Source: CAVUUN01 sp964421755
GTDB lineage: Bacteria; Acidobacteriota; UBA6911; RPQK01
DNA: 64,000 nt
NCBI GenBank assembly: GCA_964421755.1
Contig: CAYQYP010000014.1
Location: 31,293 to 95,292 of the forward strand
Direction: 5' to 3'
Positions 23,602 through 33,051 of this stretch are shown one piece after another; position 1 is the first letter of the stretch, and each line of letters starts with the position of its first letter. The notes below the pieces were generated by a model, which was given only the letters and a program-made list of their open reading frames with translations, was not told the origin of the DNA and ran no database searches. Position numbers and translations under genes: made by a program.

Positions 23602-23909
23602 GCCTCTGGCCCCCACTCACCCACCTCGATTTTGCACGTTTTGCGTCATATCACCCAAGAACCCGAGGCTCCAGATGGCATATGCCTCAAAGCCGCGGCC
23701 GGGTCCTCCACGAATGCCCGGTGGTTCGGCTTCTTGCGCCCGGAAAGGGTGGGCACGTTGTTTGCAGTAAAGCAGTGTCGAACAGCGAAAGGAAGACACC
23801 GGCGAAGAGAAAACGGTCTGACAACAGAGGGCCGGAGGGTGTATGATCAAACACTTTTAACGGTCCGGTTTTCGCATTTGAAATACGTAACAACTTAGTG
23901 GGGAACGGT
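23602..23909. other. 308-bp gap without recognisable gene
   Basis: Between the TolC terminator and the pyruvate:ferredoxin oxidoreductase start. Short frames here have no supporting start context. The segment just before the start is AT-richer and probably holds the promoter, but no convincing -35/-10 pair or riboswitch pattern was seen. Confidence 0.5.
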
Positions 23910-26900
23910 ATGATTAAGAAACTAGTAACAATCGACGGCAACGAGGCTGCCGGTTATGTGGCGCACAAGACCAACGAGGTCATTGCCATCTACCCGATTA
24001 CGCCGTCGTCGGCAATGGGCGAGTACGCCGACCAGAACTCTGCGGAAGGACAGAAGAACATCTGGGGAACGATCCCGTATGTTCAGGAGATGCAGAGTGA
24101 AGGCGGTGCCGCCGGAGCGGTTCACGGCGCCCTGCAGACGGGCGCGCTGACGACGACTTTCACATCCTCCCAGGGTCTTCTCCTGATGATCCCGAACATG
24201 TTCAAGATCGCCGGCGAGTTGACCTCCACGGTCTTTCACGTGGCGGCTCGAACCTTGGCGACGCATTGTCTGTCGATTTTCGGGGATCACAGCGACGTGA
24301 TGTCGGTCCGCTCGACCGGGTGGGCGCAGCTGGCATCGGGCTCCATTCAAGAAATAATGGACATGGCCCTGATCGCGCAGGCGGCCACCTTGCAGTCGCG
24401 CGTTCCATTCATTCACTTCTTCGACGGTTTTCGGAGCTCACACGAGATCGCGAAGATCGAGGAGTTGGAAGACGAGGTCATGCGAGCGATGTTGCCGGAC
24501 GAGTTGATCCTGGCCCATCGAGCCCGCGCGCTTTCGCCGGATCGTCCGGTTATCCGCGGCACCGCGCAGAACCCTGACGTTTTCTTCCAGAACAGGGAAG
24601 CCGCCAACCCCTTCTATCTTGCCTGCCCTGGAATTGTGCAGGAGGTCATGGATAAGTTCGCTGCCTTGGTCGGACGGCAGTACAAGCTTTTTGACTACGT
24701 CGGCGCTCCGGATGCTGAGAACGTGATTGTCCTGATGGGTTCGGGAGCCGAGGTGGCTCACGAAACGGTCGATAACCTCCTCGCCCAGGGCAAGAAGGTC
24801 GGAATTTTGAAGGTTCGCCTCTACCGTCCCTTCTCGATGCAGCACTTCATCGCCGCTCTGCCCAAGACCGTGAAGAAGCTGACGGTTCTCGATCGAACGA
24901 AGGAGCCGGGGGGGCCCGGCGATCCGCTGTACCTCGATATAGTTAACGCGCTGGTCGAGATGTCATTCAACGGGGCCGGAAAACCGATGGTTCTCGCCGG
25001 CAGGTATGGTCTGTCGTCCAAGGAGTTCACTCCGGCCATGGTCAAGGGCGTCTTCGAAAACGCCGAGAAAGCGGAGCCCAAGAACCACTTCGTCGTCGGG
25101 ATCGTGGATGACGTCACCAATTCGAGTATCGACTACGATCCGGATTTCTCCACCGAACCGGCCGACGTGGTTCGCTCGATGTTCTTTGGCCTCGGTTCGG
25201 ATGGAACCGTCAGTGCCAACAAGAATTCCATCAAGATCATTGCGGAAGGCACACCCAACTTCGGTCAGGGTTACTTCGTCTACGATTCCAAGAAGGCTGG
25301 TTCGGTGACCGTATCGCACTTGCGCTTCGGGCCCAGGCAGATCCGGTCATCCTACCTGATCACCAAGGCGAACTTCGTCGGGTGCCATCAGTTCGTATTC
25401 ATGGAGAAATACGATGTCCTGAAGAACCTGGTTGAGGGTGGGACCTTCCTGCTTAACTGCCCCTACGGTCCTGACGAGGTTTGGGACAAACTACCTCACA
25501 CGGCTCAGCGGCAACTGATTCAGAAGAAGATCAAGTTCTACGTCATTGACGCCTACGACGTGGCCCGCAAGGCGAACCTCGGCGTGCGCATCAACACGAT
25601 CATGCAGACCTGTTTCTTCGCGATCTCCGGCGTTCTGCCGCGCGAGGAGGCCATTGAGGCGATCAAGGAGTCCATACGGCACAGCTACGGCAAGCGCGGT
25701 GAAGAAGTCGTCAAGATGAATTTCAACGCCGTCGATCAGGCATTGGCCAACATGTATGAGGTGAAGATCCCGAGCTCCGTTACCGCGACGTTCGACCTGC
25801 GGCGGGCGGTGCCAGAGGAAGCGCCCGAGTTCGTCCAGAACCTCACGGCGATGATCATCGCAGGCAGGGGCGACGAGCTTCCGGTGAGCGCTTTCCCCGC
25901 TGACGGGACTTTCCCGACTGGAACGACCCAATGGGAGCGGCGAAACATCGCCCAGGATATCCCGGTATGGGAGCCCGATATCTGTATCCAGTGCGGCAAA
26001 TGCGCGCTGGTTTGCCCGCACGCCACTATCCGCGTGAAGATTTTCGAACCGGCCTTGGCCGAGGCGGCACCGGCGACTTTCAAGTCGGTCAATGCCAAGG
26101 ATCGTGAATTCGCCGGGATGAAGTACACAATCCAGGTAGCCCCCGAGGATTGCACCGGCTGCGGCGTTTGCGTGGATGTCTGCCCGGCGAAGAGCAAGAC
26201 CGAGACGAAGGTCAAGGCGATCAACATGAAGCCCCAGGCGCCCCTGCGCGAGCCGGAAAGCGTCAATTGGGACTTCTTCAAGAGCATCCCGGAAGTGGAC
26301 CGCACCAAGCTGCGCCCCAGCCTCGTGCGGCACAGCCAACTCTTGCAGCCGCTGTTTGAGTTCTCCGGTGCTTGTGCCGGATGCGGTGAAACGCCGTATC
26401 TCAAACTGATGACCCAGCTGTTCGGGGACCGCGCCGTATGCGCTAATGCGACGGGCTGTTCCTCGATCTACGGTGCCAACCTGCCGACCACGCCTTACAC
26501 CTTCAACAAAGACGGGCGAGGGCCAACCTGGTCCAATTCCTTGTTCGAGGATGCGGCTGAGTTCGGCTTCGGTTTCCGCCTTTCGATCGACAAGCAGGCC
26601 GAGTATGCCCGCGAGTTGGTTAAGCGACTGGAATCCGAGATCGGAACCGAGCTGGTCAAAGACATTCTCGAATCGCAACAGCACGACGAGGCTGAGATCT
26701 TCGCGCAACGTTGCCGGGTCATCCTGGTGAGGGAGAAGATTGAGAAACTCCAAACCACCGAAGCTCGACAGTTGAACTCGCTGGCCGACATGCTGGTCAA
26801 GAAGAGCGTGTGGATCATCGGCGGCGACGGATGGGCGTATGACATCGGTTACGGCGGTTTGGACCACGTCTTGGCCTCCGGCCGCAACGTCAACGTCCTG

Positions 26901-27470
26901 GTGCTCGACACCGAGGTCTACTCGAACACCGGAGGACAGGCTTCGAAATCCACCCCCAGGGGAGCAGTCGCGAAGTTCGCCTTTGGCGGCAAGCCTCTGG
27001 CCAAGAAGGATCTGGGTCTGATGGCGATGAGTTATGGGAACGTCTACGTGGCAAGCGTAGCCTTCGGGGCGAAGGACGAGCACACATTGCGCGCCTTCCT
27101 CGAGGCCGAAGCCTACGACGGCCCGTCAATCATCATTGCCTACTCGCACTGCATAGCGCATGGAATCGACATGGAGCACGCTCTCGAGGAGCAGAAAGCC
27201 GCGGTCGACTCGGGCTACTGGCCGCTTTACCGGTACAATCCAGCTCTGGTGCTTGAAGGCAAGAACCCGCTGCAGCTGGATTCCCGGCAGGCCAAGATCC
27301 CGGTCTCCGAGTACTGCTATCGCGAGAATCGGTTCAAGATGTTGACCAAGAGCAAGCCTGAAGAGGCCAAGCGCCTCATCATTCTGGCTCAGCAGGACGT
27401 CAACCAGCGCCGGCGGTTCTACGAACATCTGGCTGCCATGCCATTCTCGACCGAAGAAGGGCAGAAGTAG
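23910..27470 (+). CDS. nifJ: pyruvate:ferredoxin (flavodoxin) oxidoreductase
   Basis: Oxidatively decarboxylates pyruvate to acetyl-CoA, passing electrons to ferredoxin or flavodoxin; single-chain homodimer type, 1186 residues. Domain I starts with YPITPSSAMGEYAD; the gamma domain carries GQGYFVYDSKKAGSVTVSHL. Two [4Fe-4S] motifs lie at Cys692 (CIQCGKCALVCP) and Cys748 (CTGCGVCVDVCP). The TPP domain has the CAGCGETP cluster ligands from Cys822, and GGDGWAYDIGYGG plus YSNTGGQASKSTP. The ATG at 23910 is preceded by GGGGA; a GTG four codons earlier is possible. Presence next to complex I genes suggests a facultative or low-oxygen lifestyle. Confidence 0.97.
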   Translation: MIKKLVTIDGNEAAGYVAHKTNEVIAIYPITPSSAMGEYADQNSAEGQKNIWGTIPYVQEMQSEGGAAGAVHGALQTGALTTTFTSSQGLLLMIPNMFKIAGELTSTVFHVAARTLATHCLSIFGDHSDVMSVRSTGWAQLASGSIQEIMDMALIAQAATLQSRVPFIHFFDGFRSSHEIAKIEELEDEVMRAMLPDELILAHRARALSPDRPVIRGTAQNPDVFFQNREAANPFYLACPGIVQEVMDKFAALVGRQYKLFDYVGAPDAENVIVLMGSGAEVAHETVDNLLAQGKKVGILKVRLYRPFSMQHFIAALPKTVKKLTVLDRTKEPGGPGDPLYLDIVNALVEMSFNGAGKPMVLAGRYGLSSKEFTPAMVKGVFENAEKAEPKNHFVVGIVDDVTNSSIDYDPDFSTEPADVVRSMFFGLGSDGTVSANKNSIKIIAEGTPNFGQGYFVYDSKKAGSVTVSHLRFGPRQIRSSYLITKANFVGCHQFVFMEKYDVLKNLVEGGTFLLNCPYGPDEVWDKLPHTAQRQLIQKKIKFYVIDAYDVARKANLGVRINTIMQTCFFAISGVLPREEAIEAIKESIRHSYGKRGEEVVKMNFNAVDQALANMYEVKIPSSVTATFDLRRAVPEEAPEFVQNLTAMIIAGRGDELPVSAFPADGTFPTGTTQWERRNIAQDIPVWEPDICIQCGKCALVCPHATIRVKIFEPALAEAAPATFKSVNAKDREFAGMKYTIQVAPEDCTGCGVCVDVCPAKSKTETKVKAINMKPQAPLREPESVNWDFFKSIPEVDRTKLRPSLVRHSQLLQPLFEFSGACAGCGETPYLKLMTQLFGDRAVCANATGCSSIYGANLPTTPYTFNKDGRGPTWSNSLFEDAAEFGFGFRLSIDKQAEYARELVKRLESEIGTELVKDILESQQHDEAEIFAQRCRVILVREKIEKLQTTEARQLNSLADMLVKKSVWIIGGDGWAYDIGYGGLDHVLASGRNVNVLVLDTEVYSNTGGQASKSTPRGAVAKFAFGGKPLAKKDLGLMAMSYGNVYVASVAFGAKDEHTLRAFLEAEAYDGPSIIIAYSHCIAHGIDMEHALEEQKAAVDSGYWPLYRYNPALVLEGKNPLQLDSRQAKIPVSEYCYRENRFKMLTKSKPEEAKRLIILAQQDVNQRRRFYEHLAAMPFSTEEGQK

Positions 27471-27539
27471 ACGACAGGTACGGACTCCGGGGTTTCGGGT
27501 TTCGAGGCCCCTGAGACTACAAAAAAGGATGGAAAAGCC

Positions 27540-28532
27540 ATGGATCTGAGAACTACATACCTTGGGCTGACGTTGAAGAACCCGGTGGTCCCCTCGGCGT
27601 CGAGCCTATCTGAAAAGCTGGACAACCTGCGTCTGATGGAAGATGCGGGAGCCGCCGCAGTCGTCTGCTACTCCCTGTTCGAAGAGGAGATCATCCACGA
27701 CAGCCTTGAGCTGAATGATCGGCTCAACCAGGGAACGGAGAGCTTCTTCGAGGCGACCAGTTACTTTCCCGAGCCTGAAACCTTCTTCGTCGGGCCGGAC
27801 GGTTACCTGGAACATATTCGAAAAGCCAAGCAAGCGCTTGGGATCCCGGTCATCGGCAGTCTGAACGGTTCGTCCGAAGGTGGTTGGGTGCGATACGCGA
27901 AGCTGATCCAGGAAGCGGGCGCCGACGCGCTGGAGCTGAATATCTACTTCCTGCCGACCGATCTTTCAGCCTCAGCCGGGCGGATCGAACAACTGTACAT
28001 CGACATCCTGAAGGCCGTGAAAGGCCAGGTCACGATTCCTGTGGCCGTCAAGATGAGCCCTTTCTTCAGCGCGTTCGCAGGAATGGCCAAGCGGCTGGAG
28101 GAAGCCGGGGCGAACGGTCTGGTTCTTTTCAATCGTTTCTACCAGCCGGACATAGACCTGGAAGGCCTCGAAGTAACGCCCAATGTTCTTCTGAGCACCC
28201 CCCAGGCGTTGCGCCTTCCCCTGCGCTGGATCGCGATCTTATCGCGCAGGCTCAATCTCAGTCTTGCGGCCACCAGCGGCATTCATACATCCGACGACGT
28301 GATCAAGATGCTGCTGGTCGGAGCTAATGTGACGATGATGTGTTCGGCCCTCTACAAGAACGGCATCGGTCACATCAAGAATGTTCTTGGTGACTTGACC
28401 GCATGGCTGTCCGAGCGTGGGTACGAATCCGTGAAGCAGATGCAGGGGAGTATGAGCCAAGCCTCTGCCGCTAACCCTGCAGCGTTCGAGCGCGCCAACT
28501 ACATGAAGGCGCTCCGTACATATCGCGGCTGA
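27540..28532 (+). CDS. dihydroorotate dehydrogenase-like FMN protein
   Basis: 330-residue TIM-barrel protein related to class 1 dihydroorotate dehydrogenases (NPVVPSASSLS at the N-terminus, NGSSEGGWVRYAKLIQEAGADALELNIYF, VAVKMSPFFS, GANVTMMCSALYKNG). It belongs to the dihydroorotate-dehydrogenase-like group often found beside pyruvate:ferredoxin oxidoreductase, and its role there is unclear. No pyrimidine genes are nearby. It starts at an ATG with GGATGG upstream, 69 bp after the oxidoreductase, and is closed by a strong terminator, so the two form one unit. Confidence 0.88.
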   Translation: MDLRTTYLGLTLKNPVVPSASSLSEKLDNLRLMEDAGAAAVVCYSLFEEEIIHDSLELNDRLNQGTESFFEATSYFPEPETFFVGPDGYLEHIRKAKQALGIPVIGSLNGSSEGGWVRYAKLIQEAGADALELNIYFLPTDLSASAGRIEQLYIDILKAVKGQVTIPVAVKMSPFFSAFAGMAKRLEEAGANGLVLFNRFYQPDIDLEGLEVTPNVLLSTPQALRLPLRWIAILSRRLNLSLAATSGIHTSDDVIKMLLVGANVTMMCSALYKNGIGHIKNVLGDLTAWLSERGYESVKQMQGSMSQASAANPAAFERANYMKALRTYRG

Positions 28533-28548
28533 GCGGCGTTTCGTGCTG

Positions 28549-28602
28549 AACAAAAAAGCCAGAGCCACCCGGGATCGTCCGGCTGACTCTGGCTTTTTTG
28601 TT
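28549..28602. terminator. bidirectional rho-independent terminator
   Basis: 16-bp perfect stem (28549-28564 with 28587-28602) with an A-run on the left and a T-run on the right, between the convergent dihydroorotate-dehydrogenase-like and DinB genes. Its right arm recurs exactly at 29363-29385. Confidence 0.88.
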
Positions 28603-28657
28603 GGAACTAGCCGCCAGCGCGCAAGCCGTCGATGTCCGGCTCGGGAGTCGGCTACAG

Positions 28658-29194
28658 TCAACGGCGGTCGCCCAGGATCGACAGGTAGACTTTCCACGGC
28701 CCGGTTGCTTCAGCGTACGCCTTGGCTATCGTCCGCGCTACCTGGGTCACGTGATCCAAGTCATGTACCACCCATGTCGCCAGCAGTTGCCCGAGACTGA
28801 CCTCTCCAAGCTCGGGATGCAGGCCTCTGCGGGTCAAGTCCCGCTCCGTCAGATCCAAAGCTGCCAGCGCCAAGAGGTTCTCAGCGCGGAGTTCAGCAAA
28901 CGTCGCCAGCAGCTCACGCAGGCTCTTGCCCTGGCTCTCGGTGAACTGGGCGGTACGATCGAAAGGCTCGAAAGGTCGAGTGTTGCCGGCAATAATGTGC
29001 CGGGCGCGCGGGATCCAGTCAGTACGTTCGCCGTGAATGAGGTGTCCGATCACGTCGTACGGTGACCACCGACCCTCACCCTCTGTCGCCCGCACCCATT
29101 TTTCGGGCAAGCCGGAGAGCAGGGCACTCAGACACGCCGGCGTCCGTTCGAGCAGGGCAACTGCGTCATCGAGATCAAATCCGTCTGGTTTCAT
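28658..29194 (-). CDS. DinB-family four-helix protein
   Basis: 178 residues, DinB/YfiT-like four-helix bundle. Likely metal-binding histidines occur in VIGHLIHGERTDW and VVHDLDHVTQVAR, at the usual positions in helices 2 and 4. Members include thiol-dependent S-transferases and many uncharacterised proteins, so no reaction is assigned. It is monocistronic, ending near the shared terminator at 28549-28602. Confidence 0.88.
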   Translation of the reverse strand: MKPDGFDLDDAVALLERTPACLSALLSGLPEKWVRATEGEGRWSPYDVIGHLIHGERTDWIPRARHIIAGNTRPFEPFDRTAQFTESQGKSLRELLATFAELRAENLLALAALDLTERDLTRRGLHPELGEVSLGQLLATWVVHDLDHVTQVARTIAKAYAEATGPWKVYLSILGDRR

Positions 29195-29362
29195 GAAACC
29201 AGTCTAGCGCGATCCCGAAGAATCGTTTGTTCGTTCTAGCTCTCGGGCCTGCGGCGCTGTTATGTGGGGTCCTTATTTGGGGTCGGACGCAATGGGAGGC
29301 CATAACGCGGCTGACAAAGTCAGTCCCTTTCGGAATAACGCCGGAGCGAAGCGGATATTGTT

Positions 29363-29385
29363 CGGCTGACTCTGGCTTTTTTGTT
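29363..29385. repeat. exact 23-base copy of the right arm of the 28.5-kb terminator
   Basis: Identical to 28580-28602 in the same orientation, so the two copies flank dinB. It lacks the left arm and probably does not terminate. Confidence 0.75.
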
Positions 29386-29707
29386 CGTTCCTGCTGACAA
29401 CCGAGAGCGAGCACTCCATAATTCGAGACCTCCAGCGACTCGAGACTGGATCTGTCGGTTCTACGCCTCGGTGTTTGATTCGACGGGGCACCTCACTCTC
29501 TACCTATATCCAGACTTTGAACAGGCAGGCCACAACCGACACTTTCGATACCCAACGCTGGGGGCCTTGGCTGGAGGCTACTCCGAAAGGAAAGACCAAG
29601 TCACCTATGTCCACTTCTCGGGGAGCGGGGAAAAGTGCATCATTGATTGCTACGCGAACGGCAGCTTCGTGCGCCGCAGTCTTCTCGAAACAGAAGAAAT
29701 TGAATAA
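29381..29707 (+). CDS. small hypothetical protein, start uncertain, possibly truncated
   Basis: The frame is open from 29339 to the TAA at 29705-29707. The part from about 29446 on (DWICRFYASVFDSTGHLTLYLYP) has coding-type base use and plausible protein character. The only early start is a TTG at 29381 inside the copied terminator arm, so the 5' end may have been lost. A good terminator follows 25 bp after the stop. No domain is recognised. Confidence 0.42.
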   Translation: MFVPADNRERALHNSRPPATRDWICRFYASVFDSTGHLTLYLYPDFEQAGHNRHFRYPTLGALAGGYSERKDQVTYVHFSGSGEKCIIDCYANGSFVRRSLLETEEIE

Positions 29708-29731
29708 CCGCCTCGAACCGGGGGCATGGGA

Positions 29732-29786
29732 AAGCAAAAAAGGCCAGAGTCGACGGTTTCTTCCGTGGGCTCTGGCCTCTTTGCTT
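29732..29786. terminator. bidirectional rho-independent terminator
   Basis: AAGCAAAAAAGGCCAGAG (29732-29749) pairs with CTCTGGCCTCTTTGCTT (29770-29786) with one bulge; A-run left, T-run right. It separates convergent small genes. Confidence 0.82.
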
Positions 29787-29799
29787 GAGGGGTGAGCTG

Positions 29800-29934
29800 C
29801 TATCGAACTCTTCTCACGCGGGGAGGTGGCTGAATCTCGGTCTTCCTTTGTCCGAGGTGATAGCCGGCGGCAAACACCCCCACGATGCCGATAACATGGA
29901 CGAAAATCAGAGCTGCGGGTGATAAATCCATCAT
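29800..29934 (-). CDS. 44-residue single-span membrane protein
   Basis: From the ATG at 29934 (GGAG upstream): MMDLSPAALIFVHVIGIVGVFAAGYHLG gives one membrane helix, followed by a short basic tail (GQRKTEIQPPPRVRRVR). It reads divergently from the DUF4331 gene 283 bp away and ends at a terminator. The longer frame upstream of 29934 is less credible because it lacks a start context. No family is recognised. Confidence 0.6.
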   Translation of the reverse strand: MMDLSPAALIFVHVIGIVGVFAAGYHLGQRKTEIQPPPRVRRVR

Positions 29935-30217
29935 AATGCGAGTATCTCCAATCGAATGCAGGGTTAGAATAATAAACAATTTATCACATTGCGCGTCGTC
30001 AGCCGAACGGCGCCGAGTGTTCTCTGCCACGCGAATTGCGACCGGCCTCCTCTGCTGACTCCTGCGTCGGACGCGAGATCAAACCCGCAAAAGTCCCTTT
30101 TTGGAAATCCAACCGTCTCAGTTCCTTCGTATATTGAGCAAACCTTGGGATGACCAGCCTTTCGATTGGAGAAGGACCCGACTGGTTCATCTCGCTTGTA
30201 TCAAAGGAGTTTACCCC

Positions 30218-31765
30218 ATGATTAGAAGCCTTGCCTTTAGGACTGCGACCGCGCCGGTTCTGTTTTTGACAATGGCGCTTTATCTCCACGGATCGAACCA
30301 CCGGGAGGCTCCTATCACCGCTCTTGATCACAAGGCGGACATTACCGACCTCTACGCGTTCGTCAGCTACGCTCCCGACCAGTCTCCCAATACCCCGCCC
30401 AGCAAAGTAACGATAATCCTCTGCGTCGATCCTTTGCTCGAACCGGCCAACGGACCGACTTTCTTTCCGTTCGACCCTGAGATCCGTTACGAGATCAAGG
30501 TTGATAACGACCATGACGCGGTGGAAGACGTCACCTTTCAGTTTCGCTTCGAGACCGACTACCGGCTCCCCGGCCTGTTTACCGCACTGGCTGGTGCAGG
30601 CGACCAGGGCGCCTTTGAACCAGGCACCCAGAATCTCGTAGTCCCGCCCAGGATTAACTCGTTCGAGAGTCTGGGACTGAATCAGAGACAGACCTATACC
30701 GTGACGATGATCAAAGGCAACAAGAGAGCCGACCTGAAACGCGCGGACGGGTCATCGTTGTTCGCGGTGCCGGCGAACGCCGGTCCCCGGACGATGGATT
30801 ATGCCGCGCTTTTTGCCGCCGGCACGTACGATCTCGGACAAGGAGTTTCAGTTTTCGCGGGTACGACGGACGATCCGTTTTGGATCGATCTTGGCGCCGC
30901 GTTCGATACGGCGAACTTTCGCACCCTTGGGAGCGGGGTCCCGGGCGTTCTTACGGCTGCCGAGGACGTTGCCCCACAGAACTTCGCCAGCGATACGGTC
31001 TCGGGGTTCGCAGTGAACGCGATTGCGATTGAGGTACCTATTGAACTGCTCACTTCCACTGGGAAGGTGGAACCGGCGACATCGCTTGCCGCTACAATCG
31101 GAATCTGGGCCACAACGTCGCGGCGCCGGGAAACGGTGCGCCGTTCTCCTTCTCCCACGCTTGCCTCCGGACCCTTCCGGCAAGTCCAGAGAATCGGGAA
31201 TCCGTTGATCAACGAACTGATCATCGGGATCGGCTCCAAGGATCGTTTCAGCATGGACCGCCCGCGCCGCGATTCTCAGTTTGCCGATTTCTTCCTGGAT
31301 CCAGCCATCGTGCGGGTTGTTGAAGCGCTGTATGGGGGTGCCCTCAGCGTGCCGGTCGCGCCTCGCACGGATCTGTTACCGCTGGTCACTTACGCTCCAC
31401 CGATTGCAGCAGAGGGGACCCCCGGGGGGCCGATTGCGGATCTTCTCCGTCTGAACACCGGAGTCCCCGCTACCCCGCCTGATTCCATGAACAGGCTGGG
31501 CCTCATTGGCGGGGATCCTGCCGGTTTTCCAAACGGTCGCCGATTGCAGGATGACGTAGTCGACGTCGTTCTCCGGGTGGGGGTGGGAGGCGTCTTGGCG
31601 CCCTTCCCCGGCTTCAATCCCGACGTCAATGGCCGACTGGGCGATGGCGTCAACGTCAACGATGCCTCCTACCAACCCCAGTTTCCTTACCTTGCGCACT
31701 GTCCGGACGGGCGAAATCGCCGTCACATTGACCCTGGCGAACCCGGAGGTGGACCTGTCGACTGA
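30218..31765 (+). CDS. exported DUF4331 protein
   Basis: 515 residues from the ATG at 30218, with AAAGGAG nine bases before it. The signal peptide runs to about residue 25. The mature N-terminus, GSNHREAPITALDHKADITDLYAFV, is the hallmark of DUF4331 (the HREAP motif). No catalytic function is established for the family. The gene heads a set with a TPR protein, an ECF sigma factor and its anti-sigma factor, an association I recall for DUF4331 in other bacteria. Its TGA overlaps a possible ATG (TGATG at 31763-31767) of the next frame. Confidence 0.85.
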   Translation: MIRSLAFRTATAPVLFLTMALYLHGSNHREAPITALDHKADITDLYAFVSYAPDQSPNTPPSKVTIILCVDPLLEPANGPTFFPFDPEIRYEIKVDNDHDAVEDVTFQFRFETDYRLPGLFTALAGAGDQGAFEPGTQNLVVPPRINSFESLGLNQRQTYTVTMIKGNKRADLKRADGSSLFAVPANAGPRTMDYAALFAAGTYDLGQGVSVFAGTTDDPFWIDLGAAFDTANFRTLGSGVPGVLTAAEDVAPQNFASDTVSGFAVNAIAIEVPIELLTSTGKVEPATSLAATIGIWATTSRRRETVRRSPSPTLASGPFRQVQRIGNPLINELIIGIGSKDRFSMDRPRRDSQFADFFLDPAIVRVVEALYGGALSVPVAPRTDLLPLVTYAPPIAAEGTPGGPIADLLRLNTGVPATPPDSMNRLGLIGGDPAGFPNGRRLQDDVVDVVLRVGVGGVLAPFPGFNPDVNGRLGDGVNVNDASYQPQFPYLAHCPDGRNRRHIDPGEPGGGPVD

Positions 31766-31779
31766 TGAGCAACCACCTC

Positions 31780-31829
31780 GGAGCATCGGACTCCAGCTCG
31801 GCACAAGGCAGGCCGGAGCCCGATGCTCC
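31780..31829 (+). promoter_or_regulatory. hairpin in the DUF4331-TPR junction
   Basis: 15-bp stem with one mismatch: 31780-31794 with 31815-31829, 20-base loop, ending 19 bases before the TPR gene start. It could lower expression of the downstream genes or protect the upstream message. No T-run follows. Confidence 0.5.
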
Positions 31830-31848
31830 CAAGACCTTGGAGGCGAAT

Positions 31849-32994
31849 ATGAGACTCTTTACATGCTTGGTTTTGGCGCTGAGTATCAGCATTAATGTGA
31901 GTGGGCGGGAACCAACACGCCAGTCCTCTCCGGCCCAGGAAAAAATCAAACGGCTCGAAGAGACGATTGACCGGAACCCAACCACGCCCGGCCCCTACAA
32001 TCAACTCGCCTGGGCATTGTCCAGCCGGGCTCGTGAGACGTCCGATCCGTCGTTCTATGACCAGGCTGAAGCAGTTTTGCAGAAGTCGCTCGAGCTCGAC
32101 CCCGGCAGCTATGAGGCCCTGAAGATTCGCGTCTGGGTGCTCCTCGGGAAGCATGAGTTCCAGAAGGCCCTGGAAGAGGCGGAGCGCCTCCGTAAGCGCT
32201 TTCCGGATGATGTGATGGTCTACGGGTTCCTGGTCGACGCGAATACTGAGCTCGGTAACTACAAGGAGGCGGAAGAAGCTGCTCAGTGGATGCTGGATCT
32301 TCGGCCGGGCAATGTTGCAGGTCTTACGCGCGCCGCCTATCTGCGGGAGCTTTTCGGCGACCTCGAAGGCGCGATCCAGTTCATGCAGCTCGCCTATCAG
32401 CGCACGGCGCCACAAGAGACAGAGAATCTCGCTTGGATCTCCACCCACGTAGGCCGTCTATGTCTGATGTCCGGAAAGATAAAGGCCGCCGAGCGGGCGC
32501 TCCACCAGGCCCTCGCTCACTTTCCAAACTACCACTATGCGCTCGGGGAACTTGCCAAGGTGCGGCAAGTCCAGAAGCGGTTCAATGAAGCTGTGGGTCT
32601 CCTGCGGCAGCGCTACGCGCAGGCACCCCATCCGGAGAATCTGTACCAGCTTGCCGAGACACTGATGAAGGCCGGGCGGCGCAGGGAGGCCGGGCCGCTT
32701 CTCCTGAGATTCGAGCAGGACGCGCTTGCCGAGACTGACAAACCGGACAACGCAAACCGAGAGCTCATTTTCCACTTGGCCCACCGGAACCCGGCGAAGG
32801 CGCTTGAGATCGCGCAAAGGGAGTTCGGCCGTCGCCGCGACGTGTACACCCTCGATGCTTATGCATGGGCTCTCTACCGGAACGGCAGGAAGCAGGAGGC
32901 CCGTCGCCATATGCAGACCGCTCTAGCCGTGGGCGTCAAAGACCCGGACGTCCTGTACCGTGCCAGGGAAGTCGGTTCACCCGTGTCGTTCTGA
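31849..32994 (+). CDS. exported tetratricopeptide-repeat protein
   Basis: 381 residues from the ATG at 31849 (GGAGG upstream, signal peptide MRLFTCLVLALSISINVSG). At least six TPR-like helix pairs can be seen, for example YNQLAWALSSRAR, AEAVLQKSLELDPGSYEALKIRVW and AERALHQALAHFPNYHYALGELAKV. An ATG at 31765 overlapping the previous stop would add 28 polar residues and hide the signal peptide. It is probably a periplasmic scaffold or binding protein in the DUF4331/ECF set. Confidence 0.85.
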   Translation: MRLFTCLVLALSISINVSGREPTRQSSPAQEKIKRLEETIDRNPTTPGPYNQLAWALSSRARETSDPSFYDQAEAVLQKSLELDPGSYEALKIRVWVLLGKHEFQKALEEAERLRKRFPDDVMVYGFLVDANTELGNYKEAEEAAQWMLDLRPGNVAGLTRAAYLRELFGDLEGAIQFMQLAYQRTAPQETENLAWISTHVGRLCLMSGKIKAAERALHQALAHFPNYHYALGELAKVRQVQKRFNEAVGLLRQRYAQAPHPENLYQLAETLMKAGRRREAGPLLLRFEQDALAETDKPDNANRELIFHLAHRNPAKALEIAQREFGRRRDVYTLDAYAWALYRNGRKQEARRHMQTALAVGVKDPDVLYRAREVGSPVSF

Positions 32995-33051
32995 GCCGGG
33001 CGCTCCCGGTTTGATTTCGAGCCGGTTGAATGATTGGATGTTACAGGGACC

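Noticed and set aside
25491..27083. 530-codon open frame on the minus strand
   Set aside because: Antisense to pyruvate:ferredoxin oxidoreductase; high GC at third positions leaves the opposite frame open.
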